Positions 1-6,280 of a stretch of DNA of 12,758 bases are shown here, one piece after another. The position numbers and the translations under genes are program-made. The notes under the pieces are model-generated. The model was not told the origin of the DNA. It searched no databases and worked only from the letters and a program-made list of their open reading frames with translations. The stretch is from CAZMXS01 sp964570325 (GTDB lineage Bacteria > Verrucomicrobiota > Kiritimatiellia > CAIQIC01 > CAZMXS01): assembly GCA_964570325.1 (NCBI GenBank), contig CAZMXS010000097.1, forward strand, positions 1 through 12,758. Direction: 5' to 3'. Numbering within the stretch: position 1 is the stretch's first letter; each line of letters opens with the position of its first letter.

Positions 1-1002
1 GTCCAATAGCGCCTCAATCCGTTCGGCCCATTCGCGCGCGTCATAGCCGCTGATCACCTCGGCCGCATCGCCCAGCACCTCGGCCAGCGACCCTGCGGCG
101 GATGAAATCACCGGCGTCTGCACCGCCATCGCCTCCAAGGGCGGGAACCCGAAGCCCTCGTAGAGCGAGGGGAAAACCAGCAGTTCCGCGCCCGCGTACA
201 ATGCCGGGAGAAAGGAATCATCCACGTAATCCAGGTGGCGGATGCGCAATCGCCGCGGCGAGGCCTGCAAGCGGGCGAGGATCGGCTCGTATTTCCAACC
301 CCGCATACCGGCGATGACCAAGTCCCCCGGGAAATGCCGCAACTGCTCAAACACGGAAACCAGGAACGGGATGTTCTTGCGCGGCTCCAGGGTGCCGACC
401 ATCAGCAGGTAGGGCCGTTCCAGTTTTAACATCTGACCGGCCAGCGCGATCTCCGATTCCGCCGGGCGCGGCTGATCCTGCGAAATCCCGAGCGGAATTG
501 CGTGGACCTTCTCCGCGGGCGCCCCCAGCAGGTCCACGATCTCGCGCGCCGAGAAAGCCGAATCCGTGATAATCGCGTCGGCCCGCGCCACAGTACGGCC
601 AATCTGCGCGTTCAAATAGCGCAGGTTGCGCGGTTCCGCCGCCTCCGGGAAACGCCGAAAGGACACGTCGTGGATGGTCACCACCGACCGGCCGCGGGTC
701 AGCGGCGGCAAAACGAAGTTGGGAAAGTGATAGACATCCGCGCGACCGGCGAACCAGTTATATGGCGGCCAACCGACGGTCTTCCACGCCAGTTGCGCCA
801 GGCGCCCCGGGCACCAGTTCACGGCGCGAACCGCACCCCCGGGAAGCGGGAAAGGCACACCGCGCCGCTGGAAATCGAAACAAGCCACGCGCAACTCGTC
901 GGCGCCAAGCGCCGCGGGCAGATGCGCGGCCAGCATCCGCGTGTAGCGGCCGACGCCCGCCCGCTGGGCCAGCGCAGCCTGAATATCAAGGCAAACCCTC
1001 AT
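1..1002 (-). CDS. GT4-family glycosyltransferase, C-terminus cut by window edge
   Basis: Read on the minus strand from ATG at 1002, this frame stays open for 334 codons to the left edge, so the C-terminus is missing. It looks like a retaining GT-B glycosyltransferase of family GT4 (RfaB/mannosyltransferase type), which transfers a sugar from a nucleotide-sugar to a surface glycan at the cytoplasmic face of the membrane. Seen: an N-terminal Rossmann half opening MRVCLDIQ with a Gly-rich loop (GVGRYTR, residues 16-22), VTIHDVSF (108-115), the inter-domain VGTLEPRKN (202-210) typical of GT4, and the C-terminal EGFGFPPLE (282-290), the EX7E donor-binding motif. It starts 19 nt after the histidine kinase stop and probably shares its transcript. 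A GGTGGA about 10 nt upstream may serve as ribosome site. Acceptor and donor cannot be deduced. Family call is firm; substrate is unknown. Confidence 0.92.
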   Translation of the reverse strand, partial: MRVCLDIQAALAQRAGVGRYTRMLAAHLPAALGADELRVACFDFQRRGVPFPLPGGAVRAVNWCPGRLAQLAWKTVGWPPYNWFAGRADVYHFPNFVLPPLTRGRSVVTIHDVSFRRFPEAAEPRNLRYLNAQIGRTVARADAIITDSAFSAREIVDLLGAPAEKVHAIPLGISQDQPRPAESEIALAGQMLKLERPYLLMVGTLEPRKNIPFLVSVFEQLRHFPGDLVIAGMRGWKYEPILARLQASPRRLRIRHLDYVDDSFLPALYAGAELLVFPSLYEGFGFPPLEAMAVQTPVISSAAGSLAEVLGDAAEVISGYDAREWAERIEALLD

Positions 1003-1021
1003 GCGCGGCGGTCCACCCGCA

Positions 1022-2575
1022 TCAACCCGCCGGCCGGTCCGCCGGCTGTTCCAGGATGGCGCGAACCGTCGCCGTCAGTTTCTCGATGGTGAAAGGTTTG
1101 GATAGGAACGGAGCGGGCACGTTCTTCGCCAGTTGCTCCGCCGTGCGCGGCGTGAACCCGGAAACGATCAACGCCTTGATGTTCGGATTGATCCGCCGCA
1201 TTTCCTGATAAACCTCCTCGCCATTGACATAGGGCATGATCAGGTCCAGCACGACCAGGTCAATCTCGTGCCACATCTGGCGGTACATGCCGATGGCTTC
1301 TTCGCCGCCGGCCGCCGTATGCACGCGATAGCCGGCCTTCTGCAGGATGCGCTGGGCGATGTTCAGCGTCAGCGGATCGTCGTCCACCGCAAGGATCGCC
1401 GGCCGGCCGCTCTCCGCCGGCGGCGCGCCGGCCGCTCCAGCCCCGGCTGGCGCGGCTTCCTGGTCCGTCGCCGGCACATACAAGCGAACGCAGGTGCCGA
1501 TGCCCGGCTCCGAATAGACCGAGACCCAGCCGCCCAGACTCCGCAGCGTGTGCTGGACGACACTCAAGCCCAGACCCGTGCCGCCGGACTTGGTGGTAAA
1601 AAACGGCTCAAATATCCGATCGCGCACCGCCGGCGCCATACCGATCCCGTTATCCGTGACGGCGATCGTGACATAGCGGCCGGGCGCGCGGTCGGGCCAG
1701 GGTTCGACATCATCCGGCGTCAGGGTGACGGCGTCCACCTCGATGGACAACGCGCCGCCGTTGGGCATGGCGTCGCGACCGTTGAGGCAAAGGTTCAGCA
1801 ATGCGCGGTTAAGCGCCTGCGCGTCGGTGTAGATCTCCGGCAGATCCGTCTTCTCGGGAATCTGCAGCGTGACGTTCTTGGGCAACGACTTCTTAAGCAT
1901 CGCGGCCACGTCGTTGAGCACGGTCTGGATTTTGATGTGATCGCGCTTGGGCGTGGCGCGGCGGGTGACCGCCAGCATCCGGCCGGTCAGCTCGTTGGCG
2001 CGCTGGGCCGGTTCGCCTATTTTTTCGACATCCTGCTCGGTCGGCGTGCCGCGGAACTGCTCCTGCAGCAGTGAGGAATAGGCCATGATCACCGTCAGCA
2101 GGTTCTTGAATTCGTGCGCGATGCCGATCGCCAGGTTCTCAACCAGTTCCATCTGCTGGGACTGCACCACCTGCCGTTCCATCGAACGCTCGCGGGTGAT
2201 GTCGCGCACGATAAGGATCGCGCCAATCCGCTGGCCCGCTGAATCATTCAGCGGTCGGGCGCGGATTTCCAGTTGAATCGCATGCTTGTCCGGCGAAATG
2301 CAGGAAGCTTCGCCGGACCAATCCGCGCCCGCATTGACCGACTGCGCCACCTCGGACATCTTCCGACCGCCGCCCAGTTGGATGACCTCATCGAGATCGC
2401 GAATATGCTTCAGGACGCGCGCGGCCGGCAGCCCCAGCTTGCGGTTCAGCGCGGGATCGGTGTAGCTGATGCCGCCCTCGTTATCAACGATCATCACCCC
2501 GTCATTGATGAAATCGAGCGCCCGGATGCGCAAAGCCGGATCGCCGGACTTGGACTGTTGCTGGGTCATGGACAT
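1022..2575 (-). CDS. Soluble hybrid sensor histidine kinase (PAS-HisKA-HATPase-REC)
   Basis: A 517-residue two-component hybrid kinase with no membrane segment, so it senses a cytoplasmic signal or a partner protein. Domains in order: PAS (about 17-130); HisKA with the H-box AHEFKNLL and phospho-acceptor His154; HATPase with N-box NLCLNGRDAM (261-270), G1 DNGIGM (308-313), F-box FEPFFTTK (322-329) and G2 GGTGLGLS (331-338); an Ala/Pro linker (about 370-390); and a C-terminal receiver with acidic DDD (398-400), phospho-acceptor Asp444, Ser472 and Lys493. All catalytic residues are present. There is no output domain, so phosphate is expected to pass on to an unseen phosphotransfer protein or regulator. 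Two ATGs compete for the start: the GGGAG site at 2579-2583 lies 3 nt from ATG 2575 and 9 nt from ATG 2569, so translation may begin at 2569 (MTQQQ). The glycosyltransferase follows 19 nt downstream. Confidence 0.95.
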   Translation of the reverse strand: MSMTQQQSKSGDPALRIRALDFINDGVMIVDNEGGISYTDPALNRKLGLPAARVLKHIRDLDEVIQLGGGRKMSEVAQSVNAGADWSGEASCISPDKHAIQLEIRARPLNDSAGQRIGAILIVRDITRERSMERQVVQSQQMELVENLAIGIAHEFKNLLTVIMAYSSLLQEQFRGTPTEQDVEKIGEPAQRANELTGRMLAVTRRATPKRDHIKIQTVLNDVAAMLKKSLPKNVTLQIPEKTDLPEIYTDAQALNRALLNLCLNGRDAMPNGGALSIEVDAVTLTPDDVEPWPDRAPGRYVTIAVTDNGIGMAPAVRDRIFEPFFTTKSGGTGLGLSVVQHTLRSLGGWVSVYSEPGIGTCVRLYVPATDQEAAPAGAGAAGAPPAESGRPAILAVDDDPLTLNIAQRILQKAGYRVHTAAGGEEAIGMYRQMWHEIDLVVLDLIMPYVNGEEVYQEMRRINPNIKALIVSGFTPRTAEQLAKNVPAPFLSKPFTIEKLTATVRAILEQPADRPAG

Positions 2576-2655
2576 TATCTCCCGACACTCCGCGCCGCAG
2601 GCCGGGCGGGTTGTCGCTAGGAAAAGTAAACCGGGAAACGCAGGGCGTAAAGAGA

Positions 2656-2696
2656 CAAGTTGAACGTTAGAAACAGTTCAAAGTTCAAGAGTCAAG
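2656..2696. repeat. Short TTGAAC/GTTCAA repeat cluster between genes
   Basis: Within 41 bp the word GTTCAA occurs twice in direct orientation (2676-2681 and 2683-2688, a 7-bp period), and its reverse complement TTGAAC occurs once at 2660-2665. The outer pair can form a 6-bp stem with a 10-nt loop. The stretch is AT-richer than the surrounding DNA and lies entirely between genes. It could be a regulator site, a weak hairpin or a remnant of an intergenic repeat family. Confidence 0.45.
2666..2695 (-). promoter_or_regulatory. Possible sigma70-type promoter for the histidine kinase
   Basis: On the minus strand, TTGACT (2695-2690), an 18-nt spacer and TCTAAC (2671-2666) resemble a vegetative promoter (5/6 and 4/6 matches). 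It lies just beyond the stop of the secreted-protein gene and about 90 nt before the kinase start. The same stretch is rich in TTGAAC/GTTCAA words, so the match could be by chance. The rest of the 129-bp gap (2576-2704) shows no gene and no convincing terminator. Confidence 0.3.
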
Positions 2697-2704
2697 GGAC
2701 GGGT

Positions 2705-3109
2705 TCACCGCGCCTCGAGCACGATCATCACCTTGCCGCGCGCGCCGGGGAAACCACCCAACACGACCGGTTTATCATCTTGCAGGTTCAACAGGGTGGT
2801 CAACAAGAGCTCATTGTTGCGAAACAGAGAAACCGAAAGGTTTTGCTGGCCGCCGGAGCAAGTCACCATAAAGCCGCCCTTAAGCGTCACGCTGCCGGAG
2901 GCGGGCAGCGCCAACGACTGGCTGTCGAGCAAGTCGTATTGCTTGAACGGCAAATTGGACTGCAGCATCTTGGATAGATGACCGCCCAATGATCCGCCGC
3001 GCGCGCCCTCCGACGCCTCGACCAGCCGAATGGACAGTTCGCTGCCGGCCCGGGCCGGCGCCGCGCACACGGTCAACAGCAGCACGATGACGCCCGCGAA
3101 TGTTCGCAT
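2705..3109 (-). CDS. Small secreted protein of a sigma/anti-sigma cassette, unknown function
   Basis: A 134-residue protein I cannot assign to a named family. I chose ATG 3109 because GGGAG stands 5 nt before it and translation from there begins with a clean signal peptide: MRT, a hydrophobic core (residues 4-17), and probable signal peptidase I cleavage after ARA (about residue 21). The frame is open to 3148, but that extension would put 13 non-signal residues in front. The mature part is about 110 residues, predicted mostly beta from its alternating pattern, with LPASGSVTLKGGF (68-80), repeated Leu-rich strands (91-110) and LGGFPGARGKVMIVLEA near the end. It contains one mature cysteine (Cys84). 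Its start lies one base after the stop of the membrane protein upstream, so the two are translationally coupled. It acts outside the cytoplasm, and may be a target or sensor ligand of the sigma system; that role is inferred from position only. Confidence 0.8.
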   Translation of the reverse strand: MRTFAGVIVLLLTVCAAPARAGSELSIRLVEASEGARGGSLGGHLSKMLQSNLPFKQYDLLDSQSLALPASGSVTLKGGFMVTCSGGQQNLSVSLFRNNELLLTTLLNLQDDKPVVLGGFPGARGKVMIVLEAR

Positions 3110-3110
3110 A

Positions 3111-3473
3111 TCAACTCCCGTTACGGGTTCCCGGACCCGCGCCGTCAATCCAGACGATCACGCCCCGGTGCTGCTCGTCCTGCAGGATGAACAGCGACTC
3201 ATAAGAGGTTACCATCTTCAGTTCCACAACGCCAGAGCGAGAATCCCCGGCGGGCGGCAGCGCGGGCCGCAGGAATAAAACGGCCGCCAGCGCCAACGCT
3301 CCCGCTCCGGCCAACACCCAGCGGGGCCATACCGGGCGGATGGCCCGCGCGGGCGCGCGCGCCGCATCCCGCGCGCGGGATTGGAATTCCGCGGCGAACG
3401 CGGCGGCTGGAGGCGCCTCCGGCAGCCGGTATTCCCGCCGCAATTCGCGTTCAATCTCAACCCATGCTTTCAT
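3111..3473 (-). CDS. Single-pass membrane protein, probable anti-sigma factor
   Basis: A 120-residue protein overlapping the sigma-factor stop by ATGA (start 3473, sigma stop 3472-3470). This is the usual coupling of an ECF sigma factor with its inhibitor. Layout: a charged, Ala-rich cytoplasmic part (1-50), one transmembrane helix WVLAGAGALALAAVLFL (52-68), and a short extracytoplasmic tail (69-120) with VVELKMVTSYESLFILQD and a GVIVWIDG strand. No cysteine is present, so this is not a zinc-binding (ZAS, HxxxCxxC) anti-sigma factor, and no known anti-sigma domain is evident by eye. The assignment rests on gene order, size and topology. It could also be an unrelated small membrane protein. 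The next gene downstream begins one base after its stop. Confidence 0.75.
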   Translation of the reverse strand: MKAWVEIERELRREYRLPEAPPAAAFAAEFQSRARDAARAPARAIRPVWPRWVLAGAGALALAAVLFLRPALPPAGDSRSGVVELKMVTSYESLFILQDEQHRGVIVWIDGAGPGTRNGS

Positions 3474-4159
3474 TGCGCCCTCTCCCCTTCCGTCATTTGC
3501 ATCCGCTCGAGCGCCGCGCGCAGCTTCCGCTTGGCGTTGAACAGCCGCGACATCACCGTCCCGATCGAAATCCCGGCGGCGGCCGCGATTTCCGCGTAGC
3601 TCAAATCGTCCACGTAGCGCAACAGCAACGCCTGCCGATGCGGCTCGGGCAGCGTCTCCAGCGCCCGCCCGACGGCCCCGCGCGTCTCGCCCGCCTCCGC
3701 CGCGCGGTCCGGCGGCGGCACGGCCCGCTCCGGCACATTGTCCAGCAGGGCGGCCGGGGGCGCCGGCGGCGGGGGGGCCGGGGGGCGGGGGGGGGGCGGG
3801 CCCCCCCCGCGCCCCGCNNNNNNNNNNGCCAGCTCGGCGGCCGGATCCTCCGGATCCGGTTGGACCGTGTGCCGCCGAGCGGTGCCGCGCAGGCGGATCA
3901 GATCCAGCGCGCGGTTGTGGGCAATCCGGCAGAGCCAGGTCCCCAGGGCGGATCGGCCGTCAAACGCCGGCAACGCTTTCCACGCCTTGAGATACGTGTC
4001 CATCACCACGTCCTCCGCGGAGTCCGGACCCGCCAGGCGGCAGGCCACCGCAAAGATTTTGCGCCGCAACGGCTCGAACAACTCGGTGAAGGCTTCCATA
4101 TCGCCCTCCCGCGCCATTTGCAGCAGCTCCCGCTCGTCGCGTTGTCCGGTCTCATTCAT
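3470..4159 (-). CDS. ECF-like RNA polymerase sigma factor, interrupted by an assembly gap
   Basis: A sigma-70 family protein of the extracytoplasmic-function class: region 2 and region 4 only, directing RNA polymerase to a small set of promoters. Region 2 (about 11-95) has FTELFEPLRRKIFAVACRL, the core-binding DVVMDTYLKAWKAL (50-63) and TWLCRIAHNRALDLIR (74-89). Region 4 (about 163-220) has LPEPHRQALLLRYVDDLSYAEIA and the helix-turn-helix AGISIGTVMSRLFNAKRKLR. The linker contains ten undetermined bases and a Pro/Gly/Ala low-complexity run that is probably wrong sequence, so the true length (about 229 here) and the continuity of the frame are uncertain. I chose ATG 4159, which has a GGCGGGA-like site upstream; a second ATG at 4189 also begins MNET but has no good ribosome site, and the frame is open to 4249. 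It is followed by the probable anti-sigma gene with an ATGA overlap. Confidence 0.88.
   Translation of the reverse strand: MNETGQRDERELLQMAREGDMEAFTELFEPLRRKIFAVACRLAGPDSAEDVVMDTYLKAWKALPAFDGRSALGTWLCRIAHNRALDLIRLRGTARRHTVQPDPEDPAAELXXXXAGRGGGPPPPRPPAPPPPAPPAALLDNVPERAVPPPDRAAEAGETRGAVGRALETLPEPHRQALLLRYVDDLSYAEIAAAAGISIGTVMSRLFNAKRKLRAALERMQMTEGERAQ
3753..3817. repeat. G/C homopolymer low-complexity run beside the assembly gap
   Basis: Long G runs (to about ten), then an eight-C run and further C-rich sequence, directly abut the N gap. In the sigma frame this encodes an unnatural Pro/Gly/Ala run between regions 2 and 4. A poly-G stretch followed by poly-C is self-complementary and hard to sequence. 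I read it as probable assembly or base-calling error rather than a true linker. Confidence 0.7.
3818..3827. other. Ten undetermined bases (scaffold gap)
   Basis: Exactly ten Ns lie within the sigma-factor linker. Such a round length usually marks a scaffold join of unknown true size, so the reading frame across it is not proven, although both flanks code in the same frame as written. Confidence 0.97.
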
Positions 4160-4339
4160 ACAGACGATCCCGCCCCGCGTTTCATTCATCCGCCGGGCGT
4201 TATTCCCGCGCCAAGAAAATACCGCACTTTGACGCCCGCGGCATCCCAATTGTTAGTTCCGTGAATAAAAAAGCGACCCCACTCGTCCGTGCAAGTGAAG
4301 GCGGGCAAAGGTCGGCGCGGGCCGGCAGAAAGGAATATC

Positions 4340-4729
4340 ATGAATCGTTCAATGCGCGTGGTTTTGTTGGTCGTATTCAGCGGAACGCTTATCGGCATGG
4401 CTTCGAATGCCGCCGCCTGGGTTCGGCGGACGTGCGTGGGTCCGGGCTTTGTATATCCCGTGGTCGTCACGCCGGGCTGGGGCGCCGATCCGAAAGGGTG
4501 GCCGGGCTGGAATGGCGATCCCAAGGAGTGGCCTTGCGCCTGGCGGGGCGGGTGCGGCAATGGCTGGCGACCCGGCCCGGCGCCGTTCGGCGGCCAACCG
4601 CCTCCGCCGCCGATGTGCCGCGGCGGCCGATCGTTTTACGGACCGGCGCACCCCGTCGGCAACCCGTGGCTGAACGGGCCGGCGCGGCGCGGCGGGTGCG
4701 GCGCCTGGGCCTATTGGGGCCGGCGCTAA
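4340..4729 (+). CDS. Small exported Trp/Gly/Pro/Cys-rich protein, unknown function
   Basis: A 129-residue protein not recognised as any family. ATG 4340 is preceded by AAAGGA at a good distance, and gives a standard signal peptide (MNRSMRVVLLVVFSGTLIG, cleavage likely after NAAA, about residue 26). The mature protein is unusually rich in Gly, Pro, Trp and Arg and has five cysteines (32, 66, 72, 93, 120). A short imperfect repeat, DPKGWPGW and DPKEWPCAW, occurs at about 50-68, with a proline run (87-91) further on. No enzymatic motif is visible. It is likely a small extracytoplasmic or envelope-associated protein, perhaps disulfide-linked. The lipoprotein gene follows 33 nt later and may share its transcript. 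The frame extends upstream to 4289, but without signal-like sequence or a better ribosome site. Confidence 0.72.
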   Translation: MNRSMRVVLLVVFSGTLIGMASNAAAWVRRTCVGPGFVYPVVVTPGWGADPKGWPGWNGDPKEWPCAWRGGCGNGWRPGPAPFGGQPPPPPMCRGGRSFYGPAHPVGNPWLNGPARRGGCGAWAYWGRR

Positions 4730-4762
4730 ACCGTGAACAAACCCAACCAAGGAGAAATGAAA

Positions 4763-5200
4763 ATGAAAACGAACGGATGGAAAACAACCGCCGCCGGGCT
4801 GGCCTTGCTGGCCGCTGCCGGCTGCGCCACGCCGCAATACCAGGCCAACCAGAACCTCATCAACGACGCGGTGATCGGCTCGGCGCTAGGCGCGCTGGCG
4901 GGCGGCGTGATCGCGCACAATTCACACGGCTCGTTCGAGCGCGGGGAAGGCATCGCGGCCGGCGCAATCCTCGGCGGGCTGGTCGGCAGCGCCATCGGCT
5001 ACCAGGGCGACCGGTTCAACGCGCAGATGAGCGCGGTCAACGAGCTGGCCTCCACCACCGTAATCAATGTGCAGAATTCGAACGGCTCAGTTACGCCGGT
5101 CGTCCTGCGCCGGGTCGGCAACCAATACCTGGGACCGCGCGGCGAGTACTATGCCTTTGTGCCGTCCGCCGAACAGTTAAAAGTGGCCTACGGGTTCTGA
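4763..5200 (+). CDS. Glycine-zipper outer-membrane-type lipoprotein
   Basis: A 145-residue lipoprotein. AAGGAG (4749-4754) lies 2 nt before ATG 4757 but 8 nt before ATG 4763, so I chose 4763. It has a charged start (MKTNGWK), a hydrophobic core and a lipobox AAGC with Cys21, implying diacylglyceryl modification and anchoring in an envelope membrane. Next come two glycine-zipper segments, GSALGALAGGVIA (39-51) and GIAAGAILGGLVGSAIG (63-79), the small-residue helical pattern of the Gly-zipper families (relatives of SlyB, YMGG-like and OmpA-linker domains) that pack in membranes. The C-terminal part contains GNQYLGPRGEYYAF (119-132). Such proteins are associated with envelope stability; the specific role is unknown. 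A gene for a small exported protein lies just upstream. Confidence 0.88.
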   Translation: MKTNGWKTTAAGLALLAAAGCATPQYQANQNLINDAVIGSALGALAGGVIAHNSHGSFERGEGIAAGAILGGLVGSAIGYQGDRFNAQMSAVNELASTTVINVQNSNGSVTPVVLRRVGNQYLGPRGEYYAFVPSAEQLKVAYGF

Positions 5201-5286
5201 CGGCGGGCGGGCGGCTGCGCGAGTCTAAAGATCAGTCTCTGGGGCGGCAAACGTTTCGAGCCGGGAAAGGAGCCGGCTGAATCGTT

Positions 5287-6243
5287 CTATCGCAAGGCCG
5301 ACCACAGCTCGGGGATGGTCGTGGCGTGCGGGGCGCGGACGTAGAAACTCTCGCCGCCACCGGCGACCGTCCGCGCCAGCATCGTTTTCCAAGGCCGAAA
5401 ATAATACGCGGGGTCGTCGCGCGCGGCCTCGCGGCGGGTATCTTCGGGCAACGGCAGCAGATCGCAGACCAGCGTGGTAAAATGCTGAATCCGGCGGCCC
5501 TCCTGGTGCGCGACATTGCGCACCATCGCCAGCGCCTTCAAATACACTTCGGGCGCCATGACGGCGCTGCCGAAGTTCATCACCACCCCGCCCTCCAACC
5601 GTTCCAGCACCTTCGTATAGATGAGGAAGTCGGTGTAACTCGCGGCGCCGAACGCCGCGCCGTCATAGTTGGGATGCTCGTCCACGATATCCATGCCGAT
5701 ACCCACATGCACGGTCACCGGCACCCCCAGGCGGCGACCCGCCGCGAACACACTGATCTCGCGGTGCGGAAACGCGCCGGCCGCGATTTCCGCCCCAGCG
5801 GCCTCGCCCAATCCGAGTCCCGCGCGCGCGGCGCGCGCGGCGATCGCGTTGATCCGGCCGGTCTCCACCCACAAGCCGAACTGCCCTTCCGCGATGTAGC
5901 GGGCCACACTCTCAGTCGTGGCGCCGATCAGCGCGAACTCGTAATCGTGAATCAGGCCGGCGCCGTTGGTGGCCACGCAGGACAACCAACCTTTTTCCAT
6001 TAAATCAATCAGGTAACGTTGCACCCCGGAGCGGATCACGTGCGCGCCCATCATCAACACCACGGCGGAGCCGGCGGCGCGCGCGGCGCGGATGCGCGCG
6101 GCCACCGCGCTCAGCGCCGGGTGGCTGATCGCGACCGGTTCCAGCGGACGCATCACCCCGAGGTCCAGGTCGTGCCGACGTTCGGCCAGCGGCTTGAGCT
6201 TCAACCGGCGGCGGTCAAACAGACGTTCCGGATCTTTTTGCAC
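5287..6243 (-). CDS. Deoxyhypusine-synthase-like conserved protein, function unknown
   Basis: A 318-residue protein beginning at GTG 6243, preceded by AAAGGA 3-4 nt away; the N-terminal segment RRRLKLKPLAERRHDLDL looks like family sequence, supporting this start over the inner Met31. The core MMGAHVIRSGVQRYLIDLMEKG (64-85), ATNGAGLIHDYEFALIGATTE (91-111) and VHVGIGMDIVDEHPNYDGAAFG (178-199) form a Rossmann-like pattern recalling deoxyhypusine synthase, in particular the Gly-rich TTAGGIEHD-type segment. The resemblance is remote and I cannot see the catalytic lysine motif placed as in true deoxyhypusine synthase, so hypusine chemistry is not claimed. It is soluble. It follows the nucleotidyltransferase-kinase gene by 37 nt in the same direction, so a linked job in sugar or cofactor metabolism is likely. 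The call that this is a real conserved gene is firm; the function is open. Confidence 0.8.
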   Translation of the reverse strand: MQKDPERLFDRRRLKLKPLAERRHDLDLGVMRPLEPVAISHPALSAVAARIRAARAAGSAVVLMMGAHVIRSGVQRYLIDLMEKGWLSCVATNGAGLIHDYEFALIGATTESVARYIAEGQFGLWVETGRINAIAARAARAGLGLGEAAGAEIAAGAFPHREISVFAAGRRLGVPVTVHVGIGMDIVDEHPNYDGAAFGAASYTDFLIYTKVLERLEGGVVMNFGSAVMAPEVYLKALAMVRNVAHQEGRRIQHFTTLVCDLLPLPEDTRREAARDDPAYYFRPWKTMLARTVAGGGESFYVRAPHATTIPELWSALR

Positions 6244-6280
6244 GCGTCCTTTCCGTTTTTCATTCTTTCGGTTTCCGATT

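Noticed and set aside
502..2074. Long open plus-strand frames (502-1092, 1133-2074) opposite the glycosyltransferase and histidine kinase
   Set aside because: They are antisense to genes with clear catalytic motifs, show Arg/Gln/His-rich compositions typical of high-GC shadow frames, and contain no recognisable domain.
4229..4257. TTGACG-17-GTTAGT as a plus-strand promoter for the exported-protein gene
   Set aside because: The -35 is good but the -10 matches the consensus poorly; a promoter is likely somewhere in 4160-4339 but I cannot place it.
4231..4260. Minus-strand GGAAC with downstream CGTC as an ECF autoregulatory promoter of the sigma gene
   Set aside because: The spacer is 21 nt, longer than the usual 16-17 nt for ECF promoters.
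5259..5278. Inverted repeat AGCCGG / CCGGCT between convergent operons, considered as a bidirectional terminator
   Set aside because: Only 6 bp with an 8-nt loop and no T-tract on either side.
4261..5280. Plus-strand 339-codon frame spanning the exported protein and the lipoprotein
   Set aside because: Arg-rich shadow frame; the two smaller frames have signal sequences, ribosome sites and family motifs, and explain the region better.
5221..5280. Protein-like stretch SLWGGKRFEPGKEPAE between convergent genes
   Set aside because: No start codon or ribosome site nearby, and the frame runs antisense into the deoxyhypusine-synthase-like gene before stopping; too short to support.
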